A DNA stretch of 64,000 nt. It comes from Mycobacterium sp. ITM-2016-00318 (GTDB lineage Bacteria > Actinomycetota > Actinomycetes > Mycobacteriales > Mycobacteriaceae). The DNA is taken from positions 4,960,001-5,024,000 of the forward strand of contig NZ_CP134400.1 in NCBI RefSeq assembly GCF_002968285.2, read 5' to 3'. A program made the translations under genes and the position numbers. The notes beneath the pieces were generated by a model that searched no databases, was not told the DNA's origin, and worked only from the letters and a program-made list of their open reading frames with translations. Position 1 is the first letter of the stretch; each line of letters begins with the position of its first letter. Positions 8,791 through 17,692 of the stretch are shown one piece after another.

Positions 8791-9132
8791 GTGTCGTGGT
8801 TGCTCGTGGTGTTCATCCCGGGGTTGCTGATGCTGGCCACCTTCGGGCTCCAGCGCCTCGAATCGGGCCTCGACAGCGAGACCTTCTCGGCCACCGACGT
8901 CGCCGAATTCCTGGAGCAGGCTCGGGCCGACGACGTCCGCACGCTAGTCCGGGAGGGTATGCCGGAAGCGCTGGACGGGATGCATCGCCGGTTACAGGAA
9001 CGCGTTTACGAACTCGAGATCGCCAAGCTCTACATCGCCGACGACGAGTGGTCGAATTTGCCCACACCGCGCTATGCCGACAACGTCGCGAATACTGAAT
9101 TTCAGCAGTCTCCGCATGCCAATCGTGTGTAG
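8791..9132 (+). CDS. small single-pass membrane protein (Rv3675-type)
   Basis: A 113-aa protein with one N-terminal transmembrane helix (MSWLLVVFIPGLLMLATFG) and a hydrophilic cytoplasmic domain rich in acidic residues. GTG 8791 begins directly at the helix. No catalytic motif is visible. It sits 98 nt upstream of crp on the same strand, as in M. tuberculosis. Function unknown. Confidence 0.8.
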   Translation: MSWLLVVFIPGLLMLATFGLQRLESGLDSETFSATDVAEFLEQARADDVRTLVREGMPEALDGMHRRLQERVYELEIAKLYIADDEWSNLPTPRYADNVANTEFQQSPHANRV

Positions 9133-9166
9133 CGTGGCTACGCACGAAATGACCAGCCTCTAGACT
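9129..9166 (+). promoter_or_regulatory. candidate crp promoter region
   Basis: A 5-3-5 inverted repeat (GTAGC, gtg, GCTAC at 9129-9141) precedes a good -10 box TAGACT (9161-9166) by about 20 nt. Transcription should start near 9173, leaving a 58-nt leader with a GAGGGG ribosome site before GTG 9231. The dyad could be an autoregulatory site but is a poor match to the CRP consensus TGTGA-N6-TCACA. Confidence 0.35.
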
Positions 9167-9230
9167 GATCTCGAACGCGGTTAGAGGTCGGCGCGCCTGT
9201 CATATCACTCAACAGCTTAAGAGGGGCAAC

Positions 9231-9905
9231 GTGGACGAGATCCTGGCAAGGGCCGGAATCTTCCAGGGAGTCGAGCCGAGCGCCGTTTCCGCGCTGACGA
9301 AGCAACTGCAGCCCGTCGACTTCCCGCGGGGGCACACCGTGTTCGCCGAGGGCGAGCCCGGCGACCGGCTGTTCATCATCATCTCGGGCAAGGTGAAGAT
9401 CGGCCGCCGGTCTCCGGACGGACGCGAGAACCTGCTCACGATCATGGGGCCGTCGGACATGTTCGGCGAACTGTCGATCTTCGACCCGGGCCCGCGGACG
9501 TCGAGCGCCACCACGATCACCGAGGTGCGTGCGGTGTCGATGGACCGCGATGCTCTACGCGCCTGGATCGCCGATCGGCCCGAGATCGCCGAGCAATTGC
9601 TGCGCGTCCTGGCCCGCCGCCTGCGTCGCACCAACAACAACCTCGCTGATCTGATCTTCACCGACGTGCCGGGCCGGGTGGCCAAGCAGCTGCTGCAGCT
9701 GGCGCAGCGCTTCGGCACCCAGGAGGGTGGCGCGCTGCGAGTGACGCATGACCTCACCCAGGAGGAGATCGCCCAGTTGGTCGGTGCCTCCCGAGAGACG
9801 GTCAACAAGGCCCTCGCCGATTTCGCCCACCGCGGCTGGATTCGGCTGGAGGGCAAGAGCGTGCTGATTTCCGACAGCGAGCGGCTGGCCCGCCGCGCCC
9901 GTTAG
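9231..9905 (+). CDS. crp: cAMP-binding global transcriptional regulator CRP
   Basis: A 224-aa CRP/FNR family regulator (Rv3676 orthologue). The N-terminal cyclic-nucleotide-binding barrel includes [14 protein letters not shown] and the phosphate-binding [18 protein letters not shown] long dimerisation helix follows, then a winged helix-turn-helix with [20 protein letters not shown]. It controls carbon, respiration and stress genes in mycobacteria. GTG 9231 lies 7 nt after GAGGGG. It converges with the MBL gene across a palindromic repeat. Confidence 0.97.
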   Translation: MDEILARAGIFQGVEPSAVSALTKQLQPVDFPRGHTVFAEGEPGDRLFIIISGKVKIGRRSPDGRENLLTIMGPSDMFGELSIFDPGPRTSSATTITEVRAVSMDRDALRAWIADRPEIAEQLLRVLARRLRRTNNNLADLIFTDVPGRVAKQLLQLAQRFGTQEGGALRVTHDLTQEEIAQLVGASRETVNKALADFAHRGWIRLEGKSVLISDSERLARRAR

Positions 9906-9906
9906 C

Positions 9907-9955
9907 GATTTCGGCGCGGCTGGTCACGCTGAGCGTCGATTAGCGCGCCGAAATC
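9907..9955. repeat. palindromic intergenic element, copy 1 (bidirectional terminator-like)
   Basis: Inverted repeat with 12-nt perfect arms, GATTTCGGCGCG (9907-9918) and CGCGCCGAAATC (9944-9955), and a 25-nt loop containing GAGCGTCGAT. A near-identical element lies at 42501-42549. It fills the gap between the convergent crp and MBL genes, and the minus-strand stop codon (TGA, 9956-9954) overlaps its right arm. Confidence 0.7.
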
Positions 9956-10736
9956 ACGAGGCGCGGAGGTAGTCGAGCTGGGCCTGCACGCTCCATTCCG
10001 CGTAATCCCATAGCTTTTCGTCGACGTCGGTGTAGACGTGCTCGACGACCTGACGTGCGGTGGCGTCGTCGCCGAGCGCCCGAAGCGCGCCGCGCACCTG
10101 CTCCAACCGTTCCTCGCGGTGCGCCAGGTACATGGCGGTGACGGCCTCGAGGTCGTCGAGATCAGGGCCGTGCCCCGGCAGCACAGCGCGGGGGCCGAGA
10201 CCCTGCAACCGCTGCAGTGAGTCCAGATACTCGCCGAGAGCGCCGTCCTCGGAGTCGATCACCGTCGTGCCCTGACCGAGCACCGTGTCCGCTGTCAACA
10301 CGGCGTCGTCGAGTACGAACGATAGGGAGTCGGCGGTATGCCCCGGCGTCGCCATCACCGTGATGCGCAGGCCCGCGGCGTCGATCACCTCGCCGTCGGT
10401 CAGCGGGCCGCCGAGACCGCGCAGGAAACCGCTGCCGACCGCGCGGACCACCGCCCCGGTGCGCTCGACGACCTTGTCAATGGCGCCGGTGTGGTCGTCG
10501 TGCTTGTGGCTGATCAGCACCAGCGGGATCTTGCCGAGTGCGGCGATGTTGCCGATGTGCTCGTCGTCGTCGGGTCCGGGATCGACGATCACCATCTCGT
10601 CGCTGTCCTTGCCGCGCAGCACCCATGTGTTGGTGCCGTCGAGTGTCAACAGTCCCGGGTTGTTGCAGAGCAGCACCAATGCCGTATCGGTCACCGGCCG
10701 CAACATCCCGTAGGCGGGATGCCGCACGTCGCTCAC
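9954..10736 (-). CDS. metallo-beta-lactamase-fold hydrolase (Rv3677c-type)
   Basis: A 260-aa MBL-fold enzyme, glyoxalase-II/LACTB2-like in layout. SHKHDDHTG is the HxHxDH zinc motif; further ligands lie in TPGHT, the Asp of LTADTVLG and LPGHGPD. A C-terminal winged-helix-like region follows. Substrate unknown; LACTB2-like members cleave RNA or thioesters. The GTG start at 10736 is followed by SDV. It lies downstream of ridA on the same strand, separated by a tandemly repeated junction. Confidence 0.88.
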   Translation of the reverse strand: MSDVRHPAYGMLRPVTDTALVLLCNNPGLLTLDGTNTWVLRGKDSDEMVIVDPGPDDDEHIGNIAALGKIPLVLISHKHDDHTGAIDKVVERTGAVVRAVGSGFLRGLGGPLTDGEVIDAAGLRITVMATPGHTADSLSFVLDDAVLTADTVLGQGTTVIDSEDGALGEYLDSLQRLQGLGPRAVLPGHGPDLDDLEAVTAMYLAHREERLEQVRGALRALGDDATARQVVEHVYTDVDEKLWDYAEWSVQAQLDYLRAS

Positions 10737-10800
10737 GCGACCTCTGCCTGATCGTCGCTCAGCGCGACCTCTGCCGGATCGTCGCTCACGCGACCTCGAC
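10729..10800. repeat. three tandem copies of the ridA/MBL gene junction
   Basis: On the minus strand the unit GAGGTCGCGTGAGCGACG recurs three times (the middle copy carries one extra base), separated by ATC(C/A)GGCAG-type linkers. The unit contains the last codons and stop of ridA and the GTGAGCGAC start of the MBL gene, so an original GTGA overlap seems to have been duplicated twice into a ~50-nt spacer. Confidence 0.7.
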
Positions 10801-11241
10801 GATCAGCTCCACCTCAACCGGCGCGTTCAGCGGCAGCTCGGACACCCCGACCGCGGACCGGGCATGCGCCCCGGCGTCGCCGAAGACCTCGCCGAGAAGG
10901 AGCGAAGCGCCGTTGATGACGCTCGGCTGACCGCCGAACCCCGGCGCGGAGGCGACGAAGCCGACCACCTTGACGATGCGGACGATGGAGTCGAGCCCGA
11001 CGAGCGAATCCACGGCGGCCAGAGCGTTGAGCGCGCAGATCCGCGCCAGCTGCCTGCCCTGCTCCGGAGTGACCTCGCCGCCGACCTTGCCGGTTCGGGC
11101 CATCTCACCGGCCACCATCGGCAGCTGTCCTGCTGTGTAGACGAGGTTCCCGGTCTGGACCGCCGGCACGTAGGCGGCGACGGGTTTGACCACGGACGGC
11201 AGCTCGATGCCCAGCTCGGACAGCTTTGCCGACCAGCTCAT
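10786..11241 (-). CDS. RidA/YjgF-family protein (Rv3678c-type)
   Basis: A 151-aa protein of the RidA (Rid/YER057c/UK114) family, which deaminates reactive enamine/imine intermediates from PLP enzymes. The fold is recognisable from [13 protein letters not shown] and the C-terminal [13 protein letters not shown]. The canonical Arg of the RidA active site is not obvious, so it may belong to a subgroup without imine deaminase activity. ATG 11241 overlaps the stop of the small upstream gene by 4 nt. Confidence 0.88.
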   Translation of the reverse strand: MSWSAKLSELGIELPSVVKPVAAYVPAVQTGNLVYTAGQLPMVAGEMARTGKVGGEVTPEQGRQLARICALNALAAVDSLVGLDSIVRIVKVVGFVASAPGFGGQPSVINGASLLLGEVFGDAGAHARSAVGVSELPLNAPVEVELIVEVA

Positions 11242-11399
11242 TTCGGTCGCTTCAGATACGCGACGTGCTGCTCGCCGGTCGGTCCGGGCAGCACCGAGAC
11301 CAGCTCCCAGCCGTCCTCGCCCCACTGATCGAGAATCTGCTTGGTGGCATGGGTCAGCAGCGGGACGGTGGCGTACTCCCAGCGGGTCGGTTCGCTCAT
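11238..11399 (-). CDS. small DUF4177-like protein (Rv3678A-type)
   Basis: A 53-aa protein with the WEYATVPLL...GWELVSVLPG pattern typical of short DUF4177 proteins. ATG 11399 is chosen from that family pattern; the frame extends 14 codons further upstream without a plausible site. It is coupled to ridA by an ATGA overlap and divergent from the ATPase operon. Function unknown. Confidence 0.8.
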   Translation of the reverse strand: MSEPTRWEYATVPLLTHATKQILDQWGEDGWELVSVLPGPTGEQHVAYLKRPK

Positions 11400-11435
11400 G
11401 TGGCTGAGCTTATCGGGCGGTGCACGAGGCTTGGC

Positions 11436-11441
11436 TAGCAT
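11436..11441 (+). promoter_or_regulatory. -10 box for the ATPase operon (leaderless)
   Basis: TAGCAT ends 6 nt before ATG 11448, consistent with transcription starting at the start codon. It favours ATG 11448 over the GTG at 11445. Confidence 0.45.
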
Positions 11442-11447
11442 GCAGTG

Positions 11448-12467
11448 ATGGCTACCGAAGCGAATGACCGCAGGGGGGTCGGCTGGCCTTCACGCCTGAC
11501 GAAGGCACGGCTGCACTTCGTCACCGGCAAGGGCGGGACCGGCAAATCGACGATAGCGGCATCGCTGGCCTTGGCGCTGGCCGCGGGCGGCCGGAAGGTG
11601 CTCCTGGTCGAAGTCGAAGGGCGCCAAGGCATTGCGCAGCTCTTCGATGTTCCGCCGCTGCCTTACGAGGAGGTCAAGATCGCGACCGCCGACGGCGGCG
11701 GCACGGTCAACGCGCTGGCCATCGACATCGAGGCGGCGTTCCTCGAGTACCTGGAGATGTTTTACAACCTCGGGCTGGCAGGCCGCGCCATGCGCCGGAT
11801 CGGCGCCGTCGAGTTCGCCACGACGATCGCACCCGGCCTGCGCGACGTGCTGCTCACGGGCAAGATCCGCGAGATCGTCACCCGGGCGGAGAAGGGTAAG
11901 CACCCCGTCTACGACGCCGTCGTGGTCGACTCGCCCCCGACCGGACGCATCGCCCGCTTCCTTGACGTGACCAAGGCGGTGTCGGATCTGGCCAAGGGCG
12001 GCCCGGTGCACTCTCAGGCCGAAAGCGTCGTCAAGGTGCTGCACTCCGACCTGACCGCCATCCATCTGGTCACGCTTCTGGAGGCGCTGCCGATGCAGGA
12101 GACGCTCGAAGCGATCGACGAGCTGCAGGCCCTCGAGCTGCCGATCGGCAGCGTGATCGTCAACCGGAACATCCCGGCCTACCTGTCGCCGGACGCTTTG
12201 GCCAAGGCGGCCGAGGGTGACGTCGACGCCGACACCGTGCGCGCCGATCTGACCAAGGCGGGAATCACGTTGTCCGACGATGATTTCGCCGGGCTGCTGA
12301 CGGAAGCGATTCAGCACGCCACCCGCATCACCGCACGCGCTGAGAGCGCCGAGCAGCTCGAGGAGTTAGAGGTGCCGAGGCTCGAACTACCCGCGATACC
12401 CGACGGTGTCGACCTCGGCAGCCTCTATGAACTCGCCGAAGCGCTCAACCACCAGGGGGTCAGATGA
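11448..12467 (+). CDS. ArsA/GET3-family ATPase, first subunit (Rv3679-type)
   Basis: A 339-aa P-loop ATPase of the anion-transporting (ArsA/Get3) family. [16 protein letters not shown] (residues ~25-40) is the deviant Walker [11 protein letters not shown] is the switch/Walker B region. I recall that the M. tuberculosis pair Rv3679-Rv3680 (BagAB) forms a complex protecting against glycerol-derived and nitric-oxide toxicity; it is not an arsenite pump. Its stop overlaps the second ATPase by 4 nt. Confidence 0.92.
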   Translation: MATEANDRRGVGWPSRLTKARLHFVTGKGGTGKSTIAASLALALAAGGRKVLLVEVEGRQGIAQLFDVPPLPYEEVKIATADGGGTVNALAIDIEAAFLEYLEMFYNLGLAGRAMRRIGAVEFATTIAPGLRDVLLTGKIREIVTRAEKGKHPVYDAVVVDSPPTGRIARFLDVTKAVSDLAKGGPVHSQAESVVKVLHSDLTAIHLVTLLEALPMQETLEAIDELQALELPIGSVIVNRNIPAYLSPDALAKAAEGDVDADTVRADLTKAGITLSDDDFAGLLTEAIQHATRITARAESAEQLEELEVPRLELPAIPDGVDLGSLYELAEALNHQGVR

Positions 12468-13597
12468 GCACCACCACACCGCCCGCACTCGATCTGGCGT
12501 CGATCCTGCACGATACGTCCAACCGCGTCGTGGTCTGTTGCGGCGCAGGCGGTGTCGGCAAGACCACCACCGCCGCGGCGATGGCGTTACGGGCGGCGGA
12601 ATACGGCCGCACTGTGGTCGTGCTGACCATCGACCCGGCCAAGCGGCTCGCCCAGGCGCTCGGCATTAAGGACCTCGGGAACACCCCGCAGCGGGTTCCG
12701 CTGGCCCCCGAGGTGTCCGGTGAACTGCACGCGATGATGCTCGACATGCGGCGGACGTTCGACGAAATGGTGATCCAGTATTCGGGACCCGAACGCGCAC
12801 AAGGGATCTTGGACAACCAGTTCTATCAGACCGTGGCGACCTCCTTGGCGGGCACTCAGGAGTACATGGCGATGGAGAAGCTCGGTCAGCTGCTGGCCGA
12901 GGACCGGTGGGACCTGGTCGTCGTCGACACGCCGCCGTCGCGCAACGCCCTGGACTTCCTGGACGCACCGAAACGCCTTGGCGGCTTCATGGATAGCAGG
13001 CTGTGGAAGCTGCTGCTAGGCCCCGGCCGCGGCATCGGCAAGCTGGTGTCGGGAGCGATGGGGCTGGCCATGCGGGCTTTGTCCACCGTGCTCGGCTCCC
13101 AAATGTTGTCCGACGCGGCCGCTTTCGTTCAGTCGTTGGACGCCACCTTCGGCGGTTTCCGCGAAAAGGCCGACCGCACGTACGAGCTGTTGAAGCGGCG
13201 CGGCACTCAGTTCGTGGTGGTTTCCGCGGCCGAACCGGACGCGCTGCGCGAAGCCTCGTTCTTCGTCGACCGGCTGTCCGAGGAACACATGCCGCTGGCG
13301 GGCCTGATCCTCAACCGGACTCATCCGACATTGACGTCTCTGCATGCCGAGAAGGCCGCTGACGCGGCGGACGTGCTGGCGGCCGAGGATCCCGAGTCAT
13401 TGACCGCCGCGGTGCTGCGGATTCACGCTGACCGGGCCGGGACGGCCAAGCGGGAGGTCCGGCTGCTGTCGCGGTTCACGGGCGCCAACCCGCACGTGTC
13501 GATAGTGGGCGTGCCGTCGCTGCCGTTCGACGTGTCGGATCTCGAGGCGCTGCGCGTGATCGCCGATCAGATCACCGGCGAAGTGGAAGCCGCGTAG
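12464..13597 (+). CDS. ArsA/GET3-family ATPase, second subunit (Rv3680-type)
   Basis: A 377-aa partner of the preceding ATPase. [16 protein letters not shown] (residues ~24-40) is the Walker A motif, [13 protein letters not shown] the following strand-helix, and [14 protein letters not shown] the switch II region. Translational coupling by the ATGA overlap and the paired family suggest a heteromeric ATPase. It converges on whiB4 with a 15-nt gap. Confidence 0.92.
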   Translation: MSTTTPPALDLASILHDTSNRVVVCCGAGGVGKTTTAAAMALRAAEYGRTVVVLTIDPAKRLAQALGIKDLGNTPQRVPLAPEVSGELHAMMLDMRRTFDEMVIQYSGPERAQGILDNQFYQTVATSLAGTQEYMAMEKLGQLLAEDRWDLVVVDTPPSRNALDFLDAPKRLGGFMDSRLWKLLLGPGRGIGKLVSGAMGLAMRALSTVLGSQMLSDAAAFVQSLDATFGGFREKADRTYELLKRRGTQFVVVSAAEPDALREASFFVDRLSEEHMPLAGLILNRTHPTLTSLHAEKAADAADVLAAEDPESLTAAVLRIHADRAGTAKREVRLLSRFTGANPHVSIVGVPSLPFDVSDLEALRVIADQITGEVEAA

Positions 13598-13612
13598 GGC
13601 GGCTCAGGAAAC

Positions 13613-13969
13613 TTAGACGGCGCTGCGATGTTTGCGTTGGGCGGCGAAGAAGTCAGCCCAGGAAACGACTTCGGGGTGCTGCTTGAGCAGTGCGCGACGC
13701 TGACGCTCGGTCATCCCGCCCCAGACGCCGAACTCCACCCGGTTGTCGAGGGCATCGGCGCCGCACTCGAGGATCACCGGGCAGTGCCTGCAGATGACGG
13801 CGGCTTTGCGCTGCGCCGCACCGCGGACGAACAATTCGTCGGGGTCGGCCTGCCGGCAACGAGCTTGGGAAACCCACGCGATACGGGCCTCGGCCTCGGC
13901 GCCCTGGACCGAACTGGTGGGAAGAGAGGTAGTAGTTGTCCTGCGCGCAACTGGCCTTGTGCTCGACAC
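13613..13969 (-). CDS. whiB4: WhiB-family iron-sulfur redox regulator WhiB4
   Basis: A 118-aa Wbl protein. Four Cys (ARCRQ, then ICRHCPVILEC) give the C-x(n)-C-x2-C-x5-C pattern that holds a [4Fe-4S] cluster; VWGGMTERQRR is the turn plus basic DNA-binding segment. In M. tuberculosis WhiB4 senses oxygen and nitric oxide and controls oxidative-stress genes. The Rv3681c position supports the subtype. GTG 13969 starts a ~35-residue Thr/Ser-rich extension; a shorter start is possible. Divergent from ponA2. Confidence 0.93.
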   Translation of the reverse strand: MSSTRPVARRTTTTSLPTSSVQGAEAEARIAWVSQARCRQADPDELFVRGAAQRKAAVICRHCPVILECGADALDNRVEFGVWGGMTERQRRALLKQHPEVVSWADFFAAQRKHRSAV

Positions 13970-14260
13970 CAGCGTTTCCCCTTAAGTCCAGCCGCCGTTA
14001 CTTGACGGCTCAGTCCCTCGGTGTAGAACGCTGATGCGATCTACGCCACATTGCGCAGGTCTTTGTTACCTGAATCGCACTGTAGGTACAAGCTAGGTGG
14101 TCACACGCTATTTACGCAACAGTTTGTTTGCCCCTTTTTTGGGACAACCGTCCAGACTCGCCGACGGGGAGCTTCGCAATCTGGACCGTGATCCCGTTTA
14201 TGCTGGGAATCTTAGGTGCGCGGAGCGAGACCGGGCGCCTATCTGGCTACTCTGTAGGGC
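13970..14260. promoter_or_regulatory. whiB4-ponA2 divergent intergenic region
   Basis: A 291-bp gap, AT-richer than its surroundings, with no convincing gene. A -10-like TACTCT (14248-14253) ends 7 nt before ATG 14261, giving ponA2 a probable leaderless start. I could not place the whiB4 promoter. Confidence 0.4.
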
Positions 14261-16708
14261 ATGCCGGAGCGCCCGACGAATCGACCGCCGGCCACGGTCA
14301 CGGTAATCAAGCTGGCGTGGTGTTGCCTGCTGGCCAGCGTCGTCGCCGCCGGAATGATGTTTCCGGTCGTCGGCGGGTTCGGCCTGATGTCGAACCGGGC
14401 CTCGGATGTGGTTGCTAACGGTTCGGCCCAGCTCGTCGAGGGCGAGGTGCCCGGGGTGTCGACGATGGTGGACGCCAAGGGCAACGTCATCGCGTGGCTG
14501 TATTCGCAGCGCCGGTTCGAGGTACCGGGTGACCAGATTGCGAACACCATGAAGCTGGCCATTGTCTCGATCGAGGACAAACGGTTTGCCGAGCACAACG
14601 GTGTGGATTGGCAGGGCACCCTGACGGGCCTTTCGGGCTACATGTCGGGCAATCTGGACACCCGCGGCGGCTCCACCATCGAGCAGCAGTACGTCAAGAA
14701 CTACCAACTGTTGGTGATCGCGCAGACCGACGCCGAGAAGCGCGCCGCCGTCGAGACCACCCCGGCCCGCAAACTCCGCGAGATCCGCATGGCGCTGACG
14801 CTGGACAAGACCTTCACCAAGCCGGACATCCTGACCCGTTATCTGAACCTGGTCTCTTTCGGCAATAACGCCTTCGGCGTTCAGGATGCCGCACAGACCT
14901 ACTTCGGTATCGACGCCTCGGCGTTGAACTGGCAGCAGTCCGCGCTGCTGGCGGGGATGGTGCAGTCGACCAGCACACTGAACCCCTACACGAATCCCGA
15001 CGGCGCGCTGGAACGGCGCAACGTCGTTCTCGACACCATGATCGAGAACATGCCGCAGGAGGCCGACGCGCTGCGCGCGGCCAAGCAGGAGCCGCTCGGC
15101 ATCCTGCCGCAACCGCAGGAGCTACCGCGCGGCTGCATCGCGGCCGGCGACCGCGCGTTCTTCTGCGACTACGTGCTGGACTATCTCGCGCGCGCAGGGA
15201 TCAGCAAGGAGCAGGTGGCCCGAGGCGGCTACCTGATCAAGACGACGCTCGACCCTGATGTGCAGGCGCCGGTGAAGGGCGCGATCGACGGCATCGCGGC
15301 CCCGGACATCTCGGGTATAGCAAGCGTGATGAGCGTGATCAGGCCGGGCAAGGACAACCACGCTGTGCTGGCAATGGCCAGCAACCGGACATACGGCCTG
15401 AACCTCGATGCGGGCGAAACCATGCAGCCGCAACCGTTTTCACTCGTCGGCGATGGTGCCGGCTCGGTCTTCAAGGTGTTCACCGTGGCCGCGGCGATGG
15501 ACATGGGCCTTGGCATCAATGCGCAGCTCGACGTGCCTGGTCAGTTCAACGCCAAGGGACTTGGCAGCAGTGAAACGCCAGGCTGTCCGGCCGCGACCTG
15601 GTGCGTCAAGAACGCAGGGGGCTATCGCGGCGCGATGAACGTGACCGATGCGCTGGCCACCTCGCCTAACACAGCGTTCGCCAAGCTCATCTCTCAGATC
15701 GGGGTGCAGCGCACGGTGGATATGGCGGTCAAGCTCGGTCTGCGCTCCTACGCACTGCCCGGAACCGCCCGCGACTACGACCCGGAGAGCAACGAAAGCC
15801 TCGCCGACTTCGTCAAACGACAGAACCTCGGCTCGTTCACACTCGGCCCGATCGAGGTCAACGCCCTCGAGCTGTCCAACGTCGCAGCGACCCTGGCGTC
15901 CGGCGGCGTGTGGTGCCCGCCCGACCCGATCGACCAGGTCTTCGACCGGTCCGGCACCGAGGTGTCGGTGACAACCGAAACCTGTGAGCAGGTGGTTCCC
16001 GAAGGGCTGGCCAACACGCTGTCCAACGCGCTGAGCAAAGACGACAAGGGCGCAGGAACGGCTGCTGGTTCAGCCGGATCTGTCGGCTGGGATCTGCCGA
16101 TGTCCGGCAAGACGGGCACCAGCGAAGCGCACCGCTCCTCGAGCTTCCTCGGCTTCACCAACACCCTGGCGGCCGCCAACTACATCTACGACGACTCCAC
16201 CGAACCGGGTGAGCTGTGCTCGTTCCCGCTGCGCCAGTGCGGCTCGGGAAACCTGTTCGGCGGCAACGAACCCGCTCGCACGTGGTTCACCGCGATGAAG
16301 CCGATCGCCAACAACTTCGGTCCGGTCTCGCTGCCCCCGACGGATCCGCGGTTCGTGGACGGGGCAGCTGGATCGCGGGTGCCGAGTGTCGCAGGCATGA
16401 ACCAGGACCTGGCGCGGACGCGGCTGAGAGAGGCCGGCTTCCAGGTCGCCGATCAGACCAGCTCAGTCAACAGCGCCTCGTCGGCAGGCGCGGTTGTCGG
16501 TACCTCCCCTTCGGGGGCGACAGTGCCGGGCTCGATCATCACCCTCCAGGTCAGCAACGGCATTCCGCCTGCGCCGCCGCCCCCGCCGGCGGGCATTCCG
16601 GGTCTGCCGCCGGTCGCGGGCTCGACGGTCGTCGAGATACCGGGCCTGCCGCCGATCACGGTTCCGGTGCTCGGGCCGCCGCCCCCGGCGCCGCCGCCAC
16701 CTCCCTAG
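14261..16708 (+). CDS. ponA2: bifunctional class A penicillin-binding protein PonA2 (PBP1B-like)
   Basis: An 815-aa peptidoglycan synthase. A short cytoplasmic tail and one membrane helix (residues ~12-35) precede a glycosyltransferase 51 domain with the catalytic Glu in SIEDKRFAEHNGVDW and GGSTIEQQ. The transpeptidase domain has SVFK (nucleophile Ser), SPN and KTGTSE boxes. One C-terminal PASTA domain (near VPSVAGMNQDLARTRL) and a Pro-rich tail end the protein. In mycobacteria PonA2 supports survival under oxygen limitation and cell-wall stress. The Rv3682 synteny is clear. Confidence 0.97.
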   Translation: MPERPTNRPPATVTVIKLAWCCLLASVVAAGMMFPVVGGFGLMSNRASDVVANGSAQLVEGEVPGVSTMVDAKGNVIAWLYSQRRFEVPGDQIANTMKLAIVSIEDKRFAEHNGVDWQGTLTGLSGYMSGNLDTRGGSTIEQQYVKNYQLLVIAQTDAEKRAAVETTPARKLREIRMALTLDKTFTKPDILTRYLNLVSFGNNAFGVQDAAQTYFGIDASALNWQQSALLAGMVQSTSTLNPYTNPDGALERRNVVLDTMIENMPQEADALRAAKQEPLGILPQPQELPRGCIAAGDRAFFCDYVLDYLARAGISKEQVARGGYLIKTTLDPDVQAPVKGAIDGIAAPDISGIASVMSVIRPGKDNHAVLAMASNRTYGLNLDAGETMQPQPFSLVGDGAGSVFKVFTVAAAMDMGLGINAQLDVPGQFNAKGLGSSETPGCPAATWCVKNAGGYRGAMNVTDALATSPNTAFAKLISQIGVQRTVDMAVKLGLRSYALPGTARDYDPESNESLADFVKRQNLGSFTLGPIEVNALELSNVAATLASGGVWCPPDPIDQVFDRSGTEVSVTTETCEQVVPEGLANTLSNALSKDDKGAGTAAGSAGSVGWDLPMSGKTGTSEAHRSSSFLGFTNTLAAANYIYDDSTEPGELCSFPLRQCGSGNLFGGNEPARTWFTAMKPIANNFGPVSLPPTDPRFVDGAAGSRVPSVAGMNQDLARTRLREAGFQVADQTSSVNSASSAGAVVGTSPSGATVPGSIITLQVSNGIPPAPPPPPAGIPGLPPVAGSTVVEIPGLPPITVPVLGPPPPAPPPPP

Positions 16709-16713
16709 ACGGC

Positions 16714-16735
16714 GCTTGGCAGTAGGCTGCCAAGC
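16714..16735 (+). promoter_or_regulatory. 8-bp inverted repeat overlapping the metallophosphoesterase -10 box
   Basis: GCTTGGCA (16714-16721) and TGCCAAGC (16728-16735) form a perfect hairpin with a 6-nt loop. The sequence TAGGCT (16723-16728) inside it is a good -10 box, and ATG 16736 follows the second arm immediately. It could be an operator, or the ponA2 terminator. Confidence 0.5.
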
Positions 16736-17692
16736 ATGCCCGCCGCTTCCACCCTGAAGAAATCCGCTGCAGTGGCCGCAGGCACACTCGCGGCCGGTAT
16801 CGGCTACGCGTCGATCATCGAGCGCAATGCGTTCGTGACGCGCGAGATCACCATGCCGGTGCTGACCCCGGGCTCCACGCCGCTGCGGGTGCTGCACATC
16901 AGCGACATTCACATGCGGCCGAACCAGCGGCGAAAGCAGGCGTGGCTGCGCGAGCTGGCGGGGCTGCAGCCCGATCTGGTGGTCAACACCGGTGACAACC
17001 TGGCCCACCCGAAGGCGGTGCCCGCCGTCGTGCAGACGCTGGGTGACCTGCTCTCGGTGCCGGGCATTTTCGTGTTCGGCAGCAATGACTACTTCGCACC
17101 TCGGCTGAAGAACCCGGCCAACTACCTGACCAAGCCGTCGCATCGGGCGCACGGGGAACCGCTGCCGTGGCAGGACCTGCGGGCCGCGTTCACCGAGCGC
17201 GGCTGGCTCGACATGACCCACACGCGCCGCGACGTCGAGGTGGCCGGGCTGCGGATCGCCGCCGCGGGCGTCGACGACCCGCACCTCAAGCGCGACCGCT
17301 ACGAGACCATCGCGGGGCCCGCCGATCCGACCGCCAACCTTCGGCTCGGCATCACTCATTCGCCCGAACCACGGGTGCTCGACCGCTTCGCCTCCGACGG
17401 CTACCAGCTGGTGATGGCGGGTCACACCCACGGCGGCCAGCTCTGCCTGCCGTTCTACGGCGCCGTCGTCACCAACTGCGATCTCGACCGGTCGCGCGCC
17501 AAGGGCGCCTCGCGCTGGGGCGCCAACACGGCGTTGCACGTCTCGGCGGGCATCGGCACATCGCCCTTCGCTCCGCTGCGGTTCTGTTGCAGGCCGGAGG
17601 CGACGCTGCTGACCCTCGTGGCGGCCCCGACCGGGGGGCGTGACGCCGGGACTCGGGTGGGGCAGTCCCATCCGACCGCTTCGGTGCGGTGA
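16736..17692 (+). CDS. membrane-anchored metallophosphoesterase (Rv3683-type)
   Basis: A 318-aa calcineurin-like phosphoesterase (YkuE/YaeI-like layout) with an N-terminal hydrophobic anchor. The metal motifs appear in order: [17 protein letters not shown], then [10 protein letters not shown]. Family members hydrolyse phosphodiesters or pyrophosphates of lipids or nucleotides; the substrate here is unknown. Its stop overlaps the cds1 start by 4 nt (GTGA). Confidence 0.9.
   Translation: MPAASTLKKSAAVAAGTLAAGIGYASIIERNAFVTREITMPVLTPGSTPLRVLHISDIHMRPNQRRKQAWLRELAGLQPDLVVNTGDNLAHPKAVPAVVQTLGDLLSVPGIFVFGSNDYFAPRLKNPANYLTKPSHRAHGEPLPWQDLRAAFTERGWLDMTHTRRDVEVAGLRIAAAGVDDPHLKRDRYETIAGPADPTANLRLGITHSPEPRVLDRFASDGYQLVMAGHTHGGQLCLPFYGAVVTNCDLDRSRAKGASRWGANTALHVSAGIGTSPFAPLRFCCRPEATLLTLVAAPTGGRDAGTRVGQSHPTASVR

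Noticed and set aside
11448..13597. ArsA-type ATPases as an arsenite efflux system
   Set aside because: No arsB/acr3 gene beside them, and the M. tuberculosis homologues serve glycerol/NO tolerance.
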